From Zopfochytrium polystomum (Eukaryota; Chytridiomycota; Chytridiomycetes; Chytridiales; Chytridiaceae): a stretch of DNA of 64,000 nt. How positions within the stretch are numbered: position 1 is the first letter of the stretch; every line of letters starts with the position of its first letter. Where the stretch lies: NCBI GenBank assembly GCA_025765615.1, contig JAIVFJ010000259.1, positions 22,168 through 86,167 of the forward strand. The letters are read 5' to 3'. Position numbers and translations under genes: made by a program. The notes beneath the pieces are model-generated. The model was given only the letters and a program-made list of their open reading frames with translations, was not told the DNA's origin and ran no database searches. Shown piece by piece: positions 63,243 through 64,000 of this stretch.

Positions 63243-64000
63243 TGTTGAGATTCGACCCCGGGGTACAACTACGCCCGTTACTGATGATCCCTTTGAGAAC
63301 TCCATCCAATCACATTGGATGGGGTGTTTGAAGGGCTCAGTAGATTCAATACTTGAATGGGGCGCTCGGAAGGGCTAATCTGTTCTCAATAAAAAGAGAT
63401 AGGCAAAGGCGGCTGTTGTTCTAGCTTTGTTCATCCTACCGGTAGGAACAATGCAATTAGAACATGCACAAAAACGCGCAAACTACGCACTCTGCACATG
63501 TAACACAGCACAGCAAGCATGCAGAAGCAGTGTACCACTGCCCCAGGCTCCGGAATTCCGCTCTCTGCACCGGAATTCCGCCCTTTTGCATCGGAATTCC
63601 GCTTCCTGATCTGGAATTCCTCTCTCTGCACCGGAATTCCGCTTCCTGATCTGGAATTCCAGCTTTCCTGCTGTGCTGTGCAATCTGAGCAATGCAACAG
63701 GGCATTTCTAAAAGTGAGATAAAAAACTGAGCTCACCAGAGATTGCACCAATCATTGGATTTCTAAAAACAAGGAAAAAAGCGGCTTGTCTCCCAAACAA
63801 GCTTCCTGATTTGGAAACAACCAAACCAATTTACAAGCAACTGTTTCTCAAACAAGCTGTAAATTGGTTCCTGGTGGTACTCAGCCCAGACAAAGTGCTC
63901 AGCCCAAGGTGGTACTCAGCCCTGGCTGGTACTTAGCCCTGGGTGGTGCACAGCCCAGGCTGGTACTCAGCCCTGGGTGGTGCTACAGCCCAGGCTGGTA
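63243..64000 (+). repeat. Copia-4 3' LTR, cut by window end
   Basis: Begins TGTTGAGATTCGACCCC and is near-identical to 56433 onward for 758 bp, including the palindrome array and the start of the ~20-bp repeat array. Confidence 0.93.

Larger units (their letters stand above)
56433..64000 (+). mobile_element. Copia-4, Ty1/Copia element running off the window
   Basis: Plus-strand element with a long 5' LTR from TGTTGAGATTC (56433), gag at 57839, pol to about 62960, and a 3' LTR starting at 63243 that continues past the window. The flanking pentamer on the left is TAGGC; its partner is outside. Five or so frame changes (about 59080, 61190, 62155, 62550 and 62890) break gag-pol, although the LTR copies differ only slightly by eye. 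It is inserted in Gypsy-3 gag. Confidence 0.9.

Overview
The window looks like a repeat-rich stretch of a eukaryotic, most likely fungal, genome. About 8 kb (26.9-35.2 kb) is a GC-rich island of four ordinary nuclear genes. The remaining ~56 kb is retrotransposons, unclassified repeats and microsatellites. Fungal assignment rests on an ERG27-type sterol 3-ketoreductase, a DLD1-type D-lactate dehydrogenase, a mitochondrial bS18 protein with short GT-AG introns, and a chromodomain-bearing, self-priming Ty3/Gypsy element. No species can be named from sequence alone.

Layout. 1-4.6 kb: a Ty1/Copia element (Copia-1, minus strand) cut by the window edge. 4.86-5.2 kb: a Helitron-type helicase scrap. 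5.5-21.5 kb: one old Copia relic of the Copia-1 family, blown apart by nested insertions: a 2.1-kb non-coding repeat (R2) that itself carries a Gypsy solo LTR and a 2.2-kb retroposon-like insert; a full-length Copia-2 (10641-17650, identical LTRs, 5-bp target duplication); and an internally deleted Gypsy-2. 21.5-26.9 kb: polypyrimidine arrays, G-rich boxes and an inverted second copy of the repeat (R1). 26.9-35.2 kb: an ankyrin-repeat gene (minus), ERG27 (plus), RSM18/bS18m (minus) and DLD1-like (minus). 35.6-37.2 kb: a decayed PIF1/Helitron helicase. 37.9-42.3 kb: a decayed Copia-3 holding a Copia LTR. 42.9-56.4 kb: Gypsy-3 (minus), whose 3' LTR was hit by an intact-looking Gypsy-1 (43194-48388) and whose gag end was hit by Copia-4 (56433 to window end).

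The most unusual object is Gypsy-3. Between RNase H and integrase its pol carries a complete exonuclease III/AP-endonuclease-type (EEP) nuclease domain with its catalytic residues recognisable, read in the same frame as integrase. Two nonsense codons show that this copy is old. The position matches where some retroviruses carry dUTPase, another enzyme dealing with uracil or abasic DNA. The same element also has a ~240-residue unrecognised block after the integrase core.

The translation and priming signals are also clear. Gypsy-1 has an exact 11-nt complementarity between its predicted 5' mRNA end and the primer site (self-priming, Tf1/sushi type) and a textbook -1 frameshift cassette. Copia-1 has another -1 frameshift cassette whose hairpin shows a compensatory base change in the relic of the same family, where the R2 repeat landed inside that hairpin. 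All coordinates were read by eye; domain calls come from motif recognition, not database searches.
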